Under the pieces are notes generated by a model. It did not search any database, was not told the origin of the DNA, and saw only the letters and a program-made list of their open reading frames with translations. Position numbers and translations under genes: made by a program. From positions 1,488,001 to 1,552,000 of the forward strand of contig NZ_JALKAS010000001.1 of NCBI RefSeq assembly GCF_023015695.1: a stretch of DNA of 64,000 nucleotides. The letters are read 5' to 3'. This stretch comes from Jannaschia sp. S6380. GTDB taxonomy: Bacteria; Pseudomonadota; Alphaproteobacteria; Rhodobacterales; Rhodobacteraceae. This document shows positions 8,244 through 17,678 of this stretch, one piece after another. The first letter of the stretch is position 1; every line of letters begins with the position of its first letter.

Positions 8244-9239
8244 ATGCGCGCCGACGACGAAGCTTTCCGCAAGGGGGCGCTCGCCGCCCTGACCCATTTG
8301 GCGCGTGGTGATACCGACGTGTTGGCCCCGGGTGCCCAAGCATCCGCGCCCCACCCGTTCGGTGCGCTGGACGCACAAGGCCTCGGCACCCTCCACGCCG
8401 ACCTTCTCCGTGCCCTGCCCGATCTGGAAAGGCGCGACGACATCCTTCTGGCGGGCCGGAACATGCCCGACGATCGGATGCCCGGCCCGCGCCCGAGCCC
8501 GCTGGTCGCGACCCTCGGCGCGTATGTCGGCACGTTCCGGGCGCCCTTCGCCCGCATTCCGCCCACGGGGGGCGTGGTGACCCTGAATTACGGCGAGGCG
8601 CATCATTTCGAAGACGGGCGCCTTCGCCGGTCCTGGCTGGTCTGGGACATCGCCGACCTGATGCGACAGGCCGGATGCTGGCCAATGTCCCCGCCCTTGG
8701 GTCGGCCCGGGTACTGGCCTGCGCCGAAAGGCGGCACCGGCCTGTGCCTTTCCCCCGCGCCGGAGGAGGGAAGCCTGGAGCGCGTACTGGCCATGCATGA
8801 CGCGCTGCATCGTTTTAACGGCCGCAACCTGGGATCGATGCCGATGGACGCCTGGGCCGACGACTTCATGTATTACGCGGCCGGCAATATCGGCGCTTGC
8901 CGCGGGCTGGATGGCTTCCGTGCCCATCACCAAATCCCGTTCCTGCGGGCATTCCCCGACCGCAAAGGTGCGGGCCATTTCGTCCGCCTGTCCGACGGGC
9001 CCTTCGCCGTAACCGGGGGCGACGTCGCGTTGACGCATACCGGCGCGGACTACATGGGCATCCCCGCCACCGGGCGGTCGCTGCGGTTCCGCGTCATGGA
9101 TTTCTATCACTTCGACGCCGATGGCCGCATCGCCGAAAACTGGCTGCCGAACGACACGATCGGACTGATGGCGCAGATGGGTGTCGACGTGATGGCCCGG
9201 ATGCGCCACCTGACCGGCGAACCCTCCACTACCCTGTAA
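8244..9239 (+). CDS. Tandem SnoaL/NTF2-fold protein
   Basis: Protein of 331 residues made of two NTF2-like halves. The second (about residues 185-325) is well conserved: [20 protein letters not shown], then [20 protein letters not shown] and [20 protein letters not shown]. The first half (about 1-165) is more diverged but keeps the GMPD-like and strand pattern ending [14 protein letters not shown] good ribosome site (AAGGAGG) precedes the ATG by 5 bases. It diverges from the orphan sugar-type ATPase and overlaps the end of the convergent kinase gene by 11 bases. Function unknown; its link to carbohydrate handling is inferred only from context. Confidence 0.8.
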   Translation: MRADDEAFRKGALAALTHLARGDTDVLAPGAQASAPHPFGALDAQGLGTLHADLLRALPDLERRDDILLAGRNMPDDRMPGPRPSPLVATLGAYVGTFRAPFARIPPTGGVVTLNYGEAHHFEDGRLRRSWLVWDIADLMRQAGCWPMSPPLGRPGYWPAPKGGTGLCLSPAPEEGSLERVLAMHDALHRFNGRNLGSMPMDAWADDFMYYAAGNIGACRGLDGFRAHHQIPFLRAFPDRKGAGHFVRLSDGPFAVTGGDVALTHTGADYMGIPATGRSLRFRVMDFYHFDADGRIAENWLPNDTIGLMAQMGVDVMARMRHLTGEPSTTL

Positions 9240-10227
9240 GCTCCAGGCCCAGCGCGATGACCTCGGGGACCAATCGGCCATAGGCCCGCGCCTGGTCGGG
9301 GTTCGCGGCGTTCCCCGCCGCCGCCCGCGCGCCCACGCCGGTCAGGATCGCGGCCAGCCGAAAGGCCGCCAGCGTCGTCCAGGCGTTCCAGTCCCGAATC
9401 TCCTGCCCGGTGCCGGCAGCGAAGCGCGCCAGATACGCTTCTTCGCCCGGCAGGCCCTTGGCGTACCTGTCGATGCCGCCCAGTCCGCGCAGCGGGCCGT
9501 CATTCGGCAGATGCCACTGCATGCATTGATAGCCGAGATCGGCCATCGGATGACCCAGCGTCGAAAGCTCCCAATCCAGCAGACCGATGACGCGCGGCTC
9601 GGTCGGATGGAAGATCATGTTGTCCAACCGGAAGTCGCCATGCACCAGCGCGGGCCGGGCGGCGACGGGGTCATAGGCGGCCAGCCAATCGGCCAGAGCC
9701 AGCATGTCCGGGTCGGGCCGGTCCACGCTGGCCCGGTACTGCCGCGTCCAGAGTGCGACCTGCCGCGCGAAGAACCCATCGGCCCGCCCGAAATCTGCGA
9801 GACCCACGGCGTCGGGCACGACATTGCCGAGCGCGATCAGGACATCTCCCATGGCCGCGTAGATCGCCGCGCGATCGTCCACGTCCGGCAAGGCCGGATC
9901 CCAGAAGATGCGGCCGCCCAGATGCTCCATCACATAGAAGGTGCGGCCAAGCGGGTTCGGGCCGTCAGCCAGCAGAACCATCCGCGGCACGGGCACGTCC
10001 GTTCCGGCCAGCGCGTCCATCACCCGGTATTCGCGTTCCACCATATGTGCCTTGGGCAACAGGCCGCCCGCAGGCTTCGCCCGCAACACCAGCGTGCCGT
10101 CCGATGTGTCCAGCGCCCATGTCGGGTTCGACTGCCCCGTCCCGAAGCGCCGCGCGCCTGTGATTGCCGGGCGCCCCGGCAGGCGCGCCGTCAGCCAGGG
10201 GCCGAGGTCTGGGGGCAAGCCGTCCAT
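9229..10227 (-). CDS. APH-family phosphotransferase (ACAD10/11 kinase-domain type)
   Basis: Aminoglycoside-phosphotransferase-fold protein of 332 residues. The Brenner-type catalytic motif is [15 protein letters not shown], followed by the metal-binding [19 protein letters not shown]. The N-terminal lobe holds GTGQSNPTW and [15 protein letters not shown]. This subclass matches the kinase domain of human ACAD10/ACAD11, which phosphorylates 4-hydroxyacyl-CoAs before dehydrogenation. Supporting that, an acyl-CoA dehydrogenase gene of the ACAD11 kind diverges from it with only 59 bases between starts. It is unlikely to be an antibiotic resistance gene. Start chosen at 10227 on the conserved [12 protein letters not shown]; the frame is open further upstream. 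Confidence 0.87.
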   Translation of the reverse strand: MDGLPPDLGPWLTARLPGRPAITGARRFGTGQSNPTWALDTSDGTLVLRAKPAGGLLPKAHMVEREYRVMDALAGTDVPVPRMVLLADGPNPLGRTFYVMEHLGGRIFWDPALPDVDDRAAIYAAMGDVLIALGNVVPDAVGLADFGRADGFFARQVALWTRQYRASVDRPDPDMLALADWLAAYDPVAARPALVHGDFRLDNMIFHPTEPRVIGLLDWELSTLGHPMADLGYQCMQWHLPNDGPLRGLGGIDRYAKGLPGEEAYLARFAAGTGQEIRDWNAWTTLAAFRLAAILTGVGARAAAGNAANPDQARAYGRLVPEVIALGLELTG

Positions 10228-10286
10228 TCGCGCAGGGTTGCGCGTCCGCGAGGGTCTGACAAGACTGGCTGTCGGAGGTGGGCGCG

Positions 10287-11510
10287 ATGGATCTGGGACT
10301 GACGCCGCGCGGGCGCGAATTGCGGGATGCCGTCGCGACCATGGTGCGCGATGAGATTGCCCCGCAGGACGTTGAATTCCACGCCGAGACGGGGCGCGAC
10401 GACGACCGCTGGCGGCATACGGATCGCCAGACCGAGATCCTGGAATGCCTGAAGGCGTTGGCACGCGAACGGGGTCTGTGGAACCTGTGGCGGACGCACC
10501 TGCCCGGCGGACCGGGGATCACGACCGTCGACTACGCCTGGATCGCCGAAGAGATGGGGCGCAGCTGGCTGGCGCCCGAAGTGTTCAATTGCAACGCGCC
10601 CGACACCGGCAACATGGAGGTTTTGGCTCGTCACGGCACCGATGCGATGAAGGAGGAATGGCTGCGACCGCTTTTGGAGGGTCGCATCCGGTCGGCCTAC
10701 CTCATGACGGAGCCGGGGACGGCCTCGTCGGACGCGACGAACATCGCGATGTCCTGCCGTCGCGATGGCGACGAATGGGTCCTTGACGGCGAGAAATGGT
10801 GGGCCACCGGCGCCGGCGATCCGCGCTGCGCGGTGCATATCGTGATGTGTCGGACCGATCCCGACGGGCCGCGCCATACCTCCCATTCTATGGTGGTCGT
10901 GCCGGCGCGCACGCCGGGGGTCGACGTTCTGCGCGGGATGCAGGTCTTCGGCGACGACGAGGCGCCGCATGGCCATATGCACATCCGCTACGAAGGCGTG
11001 CGCGTGCCGCTGGACGCGATGCTGCTGGGCGAAGGCCGCGGCTTCGAGATCGCGCAGGGGCGGCTGGGCCCGGGGCGCATCCACCATTGCATGCGGGCCA
11101 TCGGCATGGCCGAGAAATGCCTGGATGCAATGGTCGACCGCGGTGCCACGCGCGAGGCTTTCGGCAGCGATCTCAACCATCTGGGCGGCAATCTCGACCG
11201 CATCGCCGAGGCCCGCATCGGCATCGACGGTGCGCGGCTGCTTTGCTTGCGCGCGGCTTGGGCGATGGACCAGGGCGACATGAAGGCCGCCGCGCCGCTG
11301 ATCAGCCAGGTCAAGATCATCGCGCCGCGCGTGGCGCTGTCGGTCTGCGACGACGCGATCCAGCTGCACGGAGCGGCGGGCGTCAGCCAGGACACCGACC
11401 TGGCCCGGACCTGGGCGCATCTGCGGACGCTGCGCCTGGTTGACGGGCCGGATGCGGTGCATTTGCGGACGGTGGCACGGGCCGAGCTGAAGGCGCATGC
11501 AACCCACTGA
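10287..11510 (+). CDS. Acyl-CoA dehydrogenase (ACAD10/11-like)
   Basis: FAD-dependent acyl-CoA dehydrogenase of 407 residues with the three-domain family layout. The middle-domain signature [18 protein letters not shown] is intact. The C-terminal helices include [20 protein letters not shown]. Near the C-terminus [12 protein letters not shown] puts Asp where classical ACADs carry the catalytic Glu (YEGT), a feature I associate with the ACAD11 group. A GTG nine bases upstream is in frame, but GGAGG is spaced correctly for the ATG at 10287. It diverges from the APH kinase. Together they would take hydroxy- or medium-chain acyl-CoAs into beta-oxidation (inference). Confidence 0.9.
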   Translation: MDLGLTPRGRELRDAVATMVRDEIAPQDVEFHAETGRDDDRWRHTDRQTEILECLKALARERGLWNLWRTHLPGGPGITTVDYAWIAEEMGRSWLAPEVFNCNAPDTGNMEVLARHGTDAMKEEWLRPLLEGRIRSAYLMTEPGTASSDATNIAMSCRRDGDEWVLDGEKWWATGAGDPRCAVHIVMCRTDPDGPRHTSHSMVVVPARTPGVDVLRGMQVFGDDEAPHGHMHIRYEGVRVPLDAMLLGEGRGFEIAQGRLGPGRIHHCMRAIGMAEKCLDAMVDRGATREAFGSDLNHLGGNLDRIAEARIGIDGARLLCLRAAWAMDQGDMKAAAPLISQVKIIAPRVALSVCDDAIQLHGAAGVSQDTDLARTWAHLRTLRLVDGPDAVHLRTVARAELKAHATH

Positions 11511-11530
11511 CTTCGCTGTAGATTTCACAG

Positions 11531-11580
11531 GCACCCCCGGTACACCCGGCGTACACCCCCTGTACATACGCGTGTGCACC
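11531..11580. repeat. Helically phased GTACACC repeats
   Basis: GTACACC occurs at 11540-11546 and 11551-11557, with variants GTACATA at 11562-11568 and GTGCACC at 11574-11580. The starts are spaced 11, 11 and 12 bases, so all face one side of the helix. Two of them also form the inverted repeat GTACA-N5-TGTAC (11551-11565). A related GCACCCC lies at 11531. They occupy the gap upstream of the TUDOR-domain gene and may be an operator array; no regulator can be named. Confidence 0.55.
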
Positions 11581-11693
11581 CCCCGCGGTCGATGCCCGAC
11601 CGACATGCAACACCGTGTCGCACGGCGTTACGCGCGCGCCGGAACCGCCGTGCCGGACCACCGGTTGGCCCCGGACGGCAAACGGAGGCACGC

Positions 11694-11909
11694 ATGGCCA
11701 GCTATAGCGAAGGCGACAAGGTGAAGTGGGATTGGGGCAACGGCACCGGAACCGGCACTGTGAAAAAGACCTATACCCAGAAGATCACGCGTAAGCTGCA
11801 AGGGACGGAGGTGACGCGAAACGGATCCGATGACGACCCCGCGCTCTATATCGAGCAGGAGGACGGCGACGGGGTGCTGAAGCTCTCGTCGGAGGTGAAG
11901 AAAGGGTGA
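11694..11909 (+). CDS. TUDOR-like (hypervirulence-associated, DUF2945) protein
   Basis: Small cytosolic protein of 71 residues. The order GDKVKWDWGNGTGTGTVKKT, then Gly/Thr-rich strands, YIEQEDGDGVLKLSSEVKK, is the DUF2945 or hypervirulence-associated TUDOR domain: a compact five-strand barrel that opens with a GDxVxW motif. The family name is historical; most members have no known role, and nucleic-acid or peptide binding is only presumed. The start at 11694 has GGAGG 5 bases upstream. The leader holds phased GTACACC repeats. It is followed by an SH3-like gene 131 bases later on the same strand. Confidence 0.85.
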   Translation: MASYSEGDKVKWDWGNGTGTGTVKKTYTQKITRKLQGTEVTRNGSDDDPALYIEQEDGDGVLKLSSEVKKG

Positions 11910-12040
11910 TGTCCCGGAGCGACAGGTCCCCTTGCCGATGAAGGGATGAGATCGGCACGCCAGATCTTTTGCCGTTCACACCACCGGGACGCCTTCGAGA
12001 ACGATCCTTGTTCCCCGCTTTTTTTCACGGAGACCAGACA

Positions 12041-12394
12041 ATGGGACGTCATCGGGTCGCTACCGACTGGAACGCGACGTATGACGATCCGATCTCGCTT
12101 GAGATGGGCGACGAGCTTTGGCTGACGGGCAGGACCGATAGCTGGGACGGTCATGTCTGGGTTTGGGCGAAGAACAGTGTGGGGCAGGAAGGTTGGATAC
12201 CCAATGACCTCGTCAGGAAAACGAAGGGCCGGACTTATGCGAGAATGAGTTTCTCGGCTCTGGAGTTGACATGCCGCCAGGGCGAGGACCTGCTTGGCAT
12301 GGCCGAAAGGCACGGATGGACCCTGTGCAAGAATGCAGATGGCTTGGTCGGTTGGGTTCCGTCAAGGAACCTGACCAGGATCGAAGGCCGCTAG
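12041..12394 (+). CDS. Tandem SH3-like domain protein
   Basis: Cytosolic protein of 117 residues carrying two variant SH3 folds. The first ends GQEGWIPNDLVRKT (about residues 58-65), the second GLVGWVPSRNLTRI (about 103-116). Each has the ALYDY-like opening and a Trp-rich strand (WDGHVWVW; HGWTLCKNADG). No signal peptide is seen, unlike periplasmic bacterial SH3b proteins. GC is about 58-60% in the two lines I counted (12121, 12241), lower than its surroundings, which hints at later acquisition. The start at 12041 follows CGGAGACC; an ATG at 11969 is possible but lacks a ribosome site. Ligand unknown. Confidence 0.78.
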   Translation: MGRHRVATDWNATYDDPISLEMGDELWLTGRTDSWDGHVWVWAKNSVGQEGWIPNDLVRKTKGRTYARMSFSALELTCRQGEDLLGMAERHGWTLCKNADGLVGWVPSRNLTRIEGR

Positions 12395-12512
12395 GGATCC
12401 AGTCGAGACATCGGGTCCCGCGGACTCATCGCACCGTCGGCCATGCGACCGGTCATGTCCAAGCGCTGACACTGCCCGAGACAGTTCGGCCGGAACGTCC
12501 GCCCTGCCCCCA

Positions 12513-14804
12513 TCACCCGTAATGGGCCACCGGCGTGCCGGCGAGGGCGGAGACGTTGAGCAGGCCGCGTGCCGTGATCGACGGCGTGACGATGTGGGCC
12601 TTGTTGCCCATCCCCATCAGCAGCGGCCCGACCTCGAGCCCACCGGCGCGGGCCTTGAGGATGTTGCGCGTGGCCCCCGCTGCATCGGTCGAGGCGAAGA
12701 CTAGCACATTGGCCGGCCCATCCATGCGCGAGCAGGGCAGGAAGCGGGCACGCAGCTCGGGATCGAGGGCCGCATCGACGTTCATCTCGCCCTCGTAGAC
12801 GAAATCGAGCGACATCGCGTCGAGCGCGGCCACGGCGGCGCGCATGGTCTTGCCGGACTCGGAATCGAGATTGCCGAATTGCGAGCCCGAGCACAGCGCA
12901 ATCTTCGGCTCGACCCCGAAGCGGCGGACATGACGCGCGCAGGCGATGGTCGTCTCGGTCACCTGCGCGGGCGTCGGGCAGGCATGGACATGGGTATCCG
13001 CGATGAAGAGCGGCCCGTCCTCCAGGATCATCAGGGACAGGGCGCCCACGGCATGCAGGCCGTCCTGCCCCAACACCTCGGTCACGTAGCGCAGATGCCA
13101 TAGGAACTGGCCGAACGTGCCGCAGATCATGCTCTCGGCCTCGTCCCGAGACACCATGACGGCGGCGATGGCGGTGGTGTTGGTGCGCATGACAGCGCGG
13201 GCCAGGTCGGGCGCGACGCCCTTGCGGGCCATCAGCGAATGATAGGTTTCCCAGTAGTCGCGGTAGCGGGGGTCGTTCTCGGGGTTCACGACCTCCAGGT
13301 TGCGGCCGGGCTCGATCGTCAGCCCGGCGCGGGCGATCCGGGTCGCGATGACATCGGGCCGGCCGATCAGGATGGGGATGTCGGTCGTCTCCTCGGTCAT
13401 GGCCTGGGCGGCACGCAGGACGCGCTCGTCCTCGCCCTCGGCGAAGACGATGCGGCGCTGGGCCTGCGCGGCCGCGGCGAAGACCGGGCGCATGATCATG
13501 GCGGACTTGAAGACGGAGGCGTCGAGATTGGCCTTGTAGGCCGCCATGTCCTCGATCGGGCGGGTGGCCACGCCCGACTCCATCGCCGCCGCAGCGACCG
13601 ACGAGGCGACGACCCCCATCAAACGCGGGTCGAAAGGCTTGGGGATCAGGTAGTCGGTGCCGAAGGTCAATTGCTCGCCCTGGTAGGCCGCCGCCGCCTC
13701 GGCCGAGGTGGTGGCGCGGGCCAGGGCGGCGATCCCCTCGACGCAGCCGACCTTCATCGCCTCGTTGATTTCGGTGGCGCCGACGTCGAGGGCGCCGCGG
13801 AATATGAATGGAAAGCACAGAACGTTGTTGACCTGGTTGGGGTGGTCGCTGCGCCCGGTGGCTATGATTGCGTCGGGTGCGGTGGCCTTGGCGAGGTCGT
13901 AGGCGATTTCGGGGTTCGGATTGGCCAGTGCGAAGATGATGGGCTTCGGGGCCATCCGCGACACCATGTCGGGTTTCAGCACACCCGGACCGGACAGACC
14001 CAGAAACAAGTCGGCCCCGTCGATCACCTGGCCTAGGTCGCGCGGTCCGCCGGGTTGGGCGTAGGCGGCCTTCTGCGGCGTCATGTCGATCTCGCGGCCC
14101 TCGTGGACGAGGCCGTGCAGGTCGCACAGGAACACGTTTTCGCGTTGGACACCCAGTGTCAGCAGCATGTTGAGGCAGGCGATGCCCGCCGCACCGCCGC
14201 CGGTCGAGACGACCTTGATGTCGGCCCATTCGCGATCCGTCAGCTTGAGCGCGTTCAGCGCGGCGGCACCCACCACGATGGCGGTGCCGTGCTGGTCGTC
14301 GTGAAAGACGGGGATGTTCATCCGCTCCCGGCACAGCTTCTCGACGACGAAGCAGTCGGGCGCCTTGATATCTTCCAGGTTGATGGCGCCGAAGGTCGGC
14401 TCCAGCGCGCAAACGATGTCGGCCAGGCGTTCGGGATCGCTTTCGTTCAGTTCGATGTCGAAACAGTCGATGCCGGCGAACTTCTTGAATAGGACCGCTT
14501 TGCCCTCCATCACCGGCTTGGAGGCGAGCGCGCCGATATTGCCGAGCCCCAGCACCGCCGTTCCGTTGGTGACCACCGCCACGAGGTTTCCGCGCGCGGT
14601 GTAGTCGAACGCGCGGTCCGCATGGGCGCCGATGGCGGTGCAGGCTTCGGCCACGCCGGGCGAATAGGCCAGCGATAGGTCGCGACCGTTGGCCAGAGGC
14701 TTGGTGGGCCGGATCTCCAGCTTTCCGGGCTTGGGGAACTGGTGGTAGGACAGGGCCGCCTGTCGCAGGGCAGCCTGCGGATCGTCCGTGTTTCGGTCGC
14801 TCAT
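12513..14804 (-). CDS. maeB: NADP-type malic enzyme with phosphotransacetylase-like domain
   Basis: Protein of 763 residues, the length of MaeB multidomain malic enzymes. Residues 1-430 carry the malic N- and NAD-binding domains: [40 protein letters not shown] and [20 protein letters not shown]. The C-terminal 330 residues form a phosphate-acetyltransferase-like domain ([40 protein letters not shown]), which in this class is regulatory (acetyl-CoA) rather than catalytic. It decarboxylates malate to pyruvate with NAD(P)H, feeding gluconeogenesis and acetyl-CoA balance during growth on acids. It lies 40 bases downstream of a small membrane-protein gene on the same strand, probably one transcript. 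Confidence 0.96.
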   Translation of the reverse strand: MSDRNTDDPQAALRQAALSYHQFPKPGKLEIRPTKPLANGRDLSLAYSPGVAEACTAIGAHADRAFDYTARGNLVAVVTNGTAVLGLGNIGALASKPVMEGKAVLFKKFAGIDCFDIELNESDPERLADIVCALEPTFGAINLEDIKAPDCFVVEKLCRERMNIPVFHDDQHGTAIVVGAAALNALKLTDREWADIKVVSTGGGAAGIACLNMLLTLGVQRENVFLCDLHGLVHEGREIDMTPQKAAYAQPGGPRDLGQVIDGADLFLGLSGPGVLKPDMVSRMAPKPIIFALANPNPEIAYDLAKATAPDAIIATGRSDHPNQVNNVLCFPFIFRGALDVGATEINEAMKVGCVEGIAALARATTSAEAAAAYQGEQLTFGTDYLIPKPFDPRLMGVVASSVAAAAMESGVATRPIEDMAAYKANLDASVFKSAMIMRPVFAAAAQAQRRIVFAEGEDERVLRAAQAMTEETTDIPILIGRPDVIATRIARAGLTIEPGRNLEVVNPENDPRYRDYWETYHSLMARKGVAPDLARAVMRTNTTAIAAVMVSRDEAESMICGTFGQFLWHLRYVTEVLGQDGLHAVGALSLMILEDGPLFIADTHVHACPTPAQVTETTIACARHVRRFGVEPKIALCSGSQFGNLDSESGKTMRAAVAALDAMSLDFVYEGEMNVDAALDPELRARFLPCSRMDGPANVLVFASTDAAGATRNILKARAGGLEVGPLLMGMGNKAHIVTPSITARGLLNVSALAGTPVAHYG

Positions 14805-14844
14805 CGTCGTCTCTCCGCGCCTGCCTTGCAGACGCGCTTATCAC

Positions 14845-15411
14845 CTAAGTCGATCGCCGGGCCAGACCCAGCATTTCGCGTGCGCCGCCCAGACACGCCT
14901 CGACATAGCCGACGCGCAGCTCGGGCGGCACCAGATCCCGCAGGGGGGTGGCCAGACGGCGGCTTTCGGCGATGCAGAGGAGGATCTGATTGCGCGTTCG
15001 CGCCGCCCCCTGCGTCGGGACGAAATCCCCGGGATTGGCGACGTAGAGCCCGACCGACGCGATGACCTCGGCATCCGACAGGCGCAATGCGTCGCGCAGA
15101 TACCAGGCGGTCACCTCCGCCTCGGTCAGATCGAGCCGTGCCGCATGGTCGCCCGCCCAGCCCTGTGGGCACATCGCCGCGTCGAAGCCGGTCTGCACCA
15201 CCATATCGCGCAATGCCGCCTGGGTGCGGATGACGGGGGCGAAAGCGAACTGGGCCAATGTCAGGACAAGCGCCAGTACCATCCCGCCGAGCCCCAGCCC
15301 CACGCAGACGGATTCGAGACGCGAGGCATCCCCCAAGCCCGCCGCCAGCCGGGACCACCCCGTCGCCGCCGCGCGGACGGGAACGGTCGGCGGCGGGATC
15401 ATCAAGGGCAT
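14845..15411 (-). CDS. Single-pass membrane protein, unknown function
   Basis: Protein of 188 residues. It has a Pro-rich N-terminus, one hydrophobic segment at about residues 36-57 (CVGLGLGGMVLALVLTLAQF), then a soluble alpha-helical domain with Cys residues (AMCPQGWAGD; NQILLCIAES) that would face the periplasm. I do not recognise the domain. The start at 15411 (MPLMIPPP) is uncertain; a second ATG lies 9 bases in, and the frame is open well upstream. It precedes maeB by 40 bases on the same strand. The gene-like reading comes from the helix, steady third-position GC and its tight placement. Confidence 0.6.
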   Translation of the reverse strand: MPLMIPPPTVPVRAAATGWSRLAAGLGDASRLESVCVGLGLGGMVLALVLTLAQFAFAPVIRTQAALRDMVVQTGFDAAMCPQGWAGDHAARLDLTEAEVTAWYLRDALRLSDAEVIASVGLYVANPGDFVPTQGAARTRNQILLCIAESRRLATPLRDLVPPELRVGYVEACLGGAREMLGLARRST

Positions 15412-15590
15412 TGCGGCAGAACTCCGGTCGGATTGCGACAGAGGTAGAGCGAATTCGTGGCAGGAATAAGGCAGCCTCGGCCGACATCGTTCCGCGGACC
15501 GAAACCTTGTCGTCGCTGCGCCGCGTTCGTTTCGACCCCGGCCTCTTTTGCTCTGGCCCGCGCCATCGCGGGCTGTCAGATGCCCGAAGC

Positions 15591-16484
15591 ATGTCACTCT
15601 GGTTGTTCGCCACGCTGCTCGCGGCATCGGTTCAGGCGCTGCGCTTCCTGCTGCAGAAGCGTCTCGCCCTCTCGGGCCTGTCCTCGACGGCGGCCACCTT
15701 CGCGCGGTTCGTCTATGCGCCGGCGGCCGTCGCGCTGGGCCTGGGCGCATGGGTCTTGGTCGCGGACGGCACGCTGCCGCCCATCGGCGACGGATTCTGG
15801 CCCTATGCTGTGGCCGGCGGCATCTCGCAGATCCTGGCGACGATCTGCGTCGTTGCGCTGTTCTCGTACCGCAACTTCGCCGTGGGCATCGCCTTCTCGA
15901 AGGTGACCGTGCTGATGACCGTCGTGGCGGGCTTCCTGATCCTGGGCGAAACGGTCACCGCCGCCGACCTCGCGGCCATGGCGCTGGGTTTCCTGGGCGT
16001 GGTCCTCCTGTCGGTGCCCGAGGGTCGGAGGTGGCAGGTCTTCAACCGTGGTTCGCTTCTGGGCCTCGCCTCGGGAGTCTTCTTCTCGATCTCGGCGGTC
16101 GGATATCGCGGCGCCTCGCTCCTGGTGCTGTCGGACGCGCCACTGGTCCGCGCGGCCGTCACGCTGGGCCTCGTCACCCTGTTGCAGACCGTGCTGCTGG
16201 GCGCCTGGCTCGCCTGGCGGGACCCGTCCGGACTGATGGCGGTGTTCCGTCGCTGGCGCGCGACGTCACTGGTCGGGGCCACGTCGATGATCGGATCGAT
16301 GGGTTGGTTCACCGCCTACACGCTGCAAACCGCCGCCTACGTGAATGCCGTGGGCCAAGTGGAGTTGATCCTGTCCATCGCGATCGGTTGGATCGTGCTG
16401 GGCGAACGCCAGACAAGACGCGAAGTGATCGGCATCTCGCTGGTCGGGCTGAGCGTCGTCGCCCTGATCCTGCTGCGCGCCTAG
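15591..16484 (+). CDS. EamA/DMT-superfamily transporter
   Basis: Inner-membrane protein of 297 residues with ten predicted helices in two EamA repeats, typical of drug/metabolite transporters. The first repeat ends ILGETVTAADLAAMALGFLG and the second ends VLGERQTRREVIGISLVGLS, the usual G-E-x signatures before the last helix of each repeat. It starts at the ATG at 15591 (MSLWLFATLLAASVQ). The stop codon overlaps the end of the convergent Nudix gene by 4 bases. Substrate unknown; metabolite export is the common role. Confidence 0.9.
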   Translation: MSLWLFATLLAASVQALRFLLQKRLALSGLSSTAATFARFVYAPAAVALGLGAWVLVADGTLPPIGDGFWPYAVAGGISQILATICVVALFSYRNFAVGIAFSKVTVLMTVVAGFLILGETVTAADLAAMALGFLGVVLLSVPEGRRWQVFNRGSLLGLASGVFFSISAVGYRGASLLVLSDAPLVRAAVTLGLVTLLQTVLLGAWLAWRDPSGLMAVFRRWRATSLVGATSMIGSMGWFTAYTLQTAAYVNAVGQVELILSIAIGWIVLGERQTRREVIGISLVGLSVVALILLRA

Positions 16485-17137
16485 AGCCGGCAGAAGACCG
16501 AGCTGTCGCCCGAATTGTCGAAGAACGGCGTGCCGGGCACGTCGCGGCCGGCGGCGATGGCGGCGGTCTCGGCCAGGACGACCTCGGTGATGAACGGCAT
16601 GTCCAGCGCCCGCGCGCGGTCCAGCGGAACCCAGTGCAGATGGCTCAGCTCGTCCTCGGCCCGGCCGAAATCGTCGGGATCGGTGGCGAGCGCATCGGCC
16701 GAAGCCAGAAAGAACCGGGCATCGAAGCGCCGCGGCCGCCCAGGCGGCGTTATGGCCCGAAAGATGAACCGCAGCGCCCCGGCATCCGGCAGCAGCCGCT
16801 CGAATCCCGGCCAGTCGCAGGTGCCTGCCTCTGCGTCCGCGGGCCTGCCGACGACCTGCCCCGTCTCCTCGGCCAGCTCGCGGATCGCGGCGGCGGCCAA
16901 CATTTCGGGCGCGACTTCGGAGCGGGACTCCAATGCGGCACGGGTCTGAGCCCCCAGGGGCCTCGCGAAGCGCGCGGCGCCGTCCCCCGCCTCGACCGCG
17001 CCGCCGGGGAAGACGTATTTTGACGGCATGAACACGGCACCGGCCCCGCGCTGCCCCATCAGGACGGCGGGTCCGGACGGGCCCTGGTCGCGCAGCAGGA
17101 TGATCGTCGCCGCATCCCGCACGGGCGCGTCGGTCAT
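16481..17137 (-). CDS. Nudix hydrolase (NUDT8/19-like, long insertion)
   Basis: Protein of 218 residues with a Nudix fold. The Nudix box is split: FPGGAVEAGD opens it and AAIRELAEETGQ completes it after an insertion of roughly 30 residues. That arrangement is seen in the NUDT8/NUDT19 (CoA or NDP-sugar diphosphatase) branch. The end (GTPFFDNSGDSSVFCRL) is also family-like. Mg2+-dependent hydrolysis of a nucleoside-diphosphate-linked compound is expected, with CoA derivatives the best guess. Its ATG overlaps the stop of the upstream DUF983 gene (ATGA), so the two are translationally coupled. Confidence 0.85.
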   Translation of the reverse strand: MTDAPVRDAATIILLRDQGPSGPAVLMGQRGAGAVFMPSKYVFPGGAVEAGDGAARFARPLGAQTRAALESRSEVAPEMLAAAAIRELAEETGQVVGRPADAEAGTCDWPGFERLLPDAGALRFIFRAITPPGRPRRFDARFFLASADALATDPDDFGRAEDELSHLHWVPLDRARALDMPFITEVVLAETAAIAAGRDVPGTPFFDNSGDSSVFCRL

Positions 17138-17541
17138 GCGGCCAGGTCGGAGGGCGCGTCGCCGCGACCGAAGCCATGCATGCGCGCAGCCCATTGGACG
17201 CCCACGATGACGCCTTTCAGGCGCGGAAGGAACCAAAGCGAAAGCACCACGGATGCCAGCATGAAGATCGCCATGAAGCTGTACGGGTCCGGCTCGAACG
17301 CGACGAAGTACCACAGCATGGCCGGGCCGATGATATGCCCCACGATCAGCAGCGTCAGATAGGGCGGCCCGTCATCGGCGCGATGGTGGTGCAGTTCCTG
17401 CCCGCAGGCGTCGCAGGTGTCGCGCACCTTCAGATAGCTGTGCAGCATCGCGCCCTCGCCGCAGTTCGGGCAGCGGCGGCGCCAGCCGCGCCACATGGCC
17501 TGCCGCATCAGGCGGGGGTCTTCGATCGGGGCTTGATCCAT
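17134..17541 (-). CDS. DUF983 membrane protein with zinc ribbon
   Basis: Protein of 135 residues. It opens with a treble-clef or zinc-ribbon pattern, CPNCGEG then CDACG about 20 residues later, and is followed by two transmembrane helices (LTLLIVGHIIGPAMLWYFVA and FMAIFMLASVVLSLWFLPRL). This is the DUF983 family, often found near cytochrome oxidase or Nudix genes in alphaproteobacteria; its function is not established. It is the first gene of a two-gene operon with the Nudix hydrolase (4-bp overlap) and diverges from the EF-hand gene. Confidence 0.88.
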   Translation of the reverse strand: MDQAPIEDPRLMRQAMWRGWRRRCPNCGEGAMLHSYLKVRDTCDACGQELHHHRADDGPPYLTLLIVGHIIGPAMLWYFVAFEPDPYSFMAIFMLASVVLSLWFLPRLKGVIVGVQWAARMHGFGRGDAPSDLAA

Positions 17542-17678
17542 CGGACGATCCTTTCGCTGTCCGACTAGCTAGGACGTCGGGGCGGGCGTGAAAAGACCGC
17601 GACGGAAACCGGGGGCCCGGACGTGTAACCGAGGACCGCCAGGCGACGGGTCTGCGCGGCCATCGAAAAGGAGACGAC

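Noticed and set aside
12391..14844. Very long open frame antisense-parallel to maeB in another frame
   Set aside because: It is Arg/Gly/Pro-rich low-complexity protein with no family, fully overlaps the maeB reading frame, and is expected from the high GC third-position bias.
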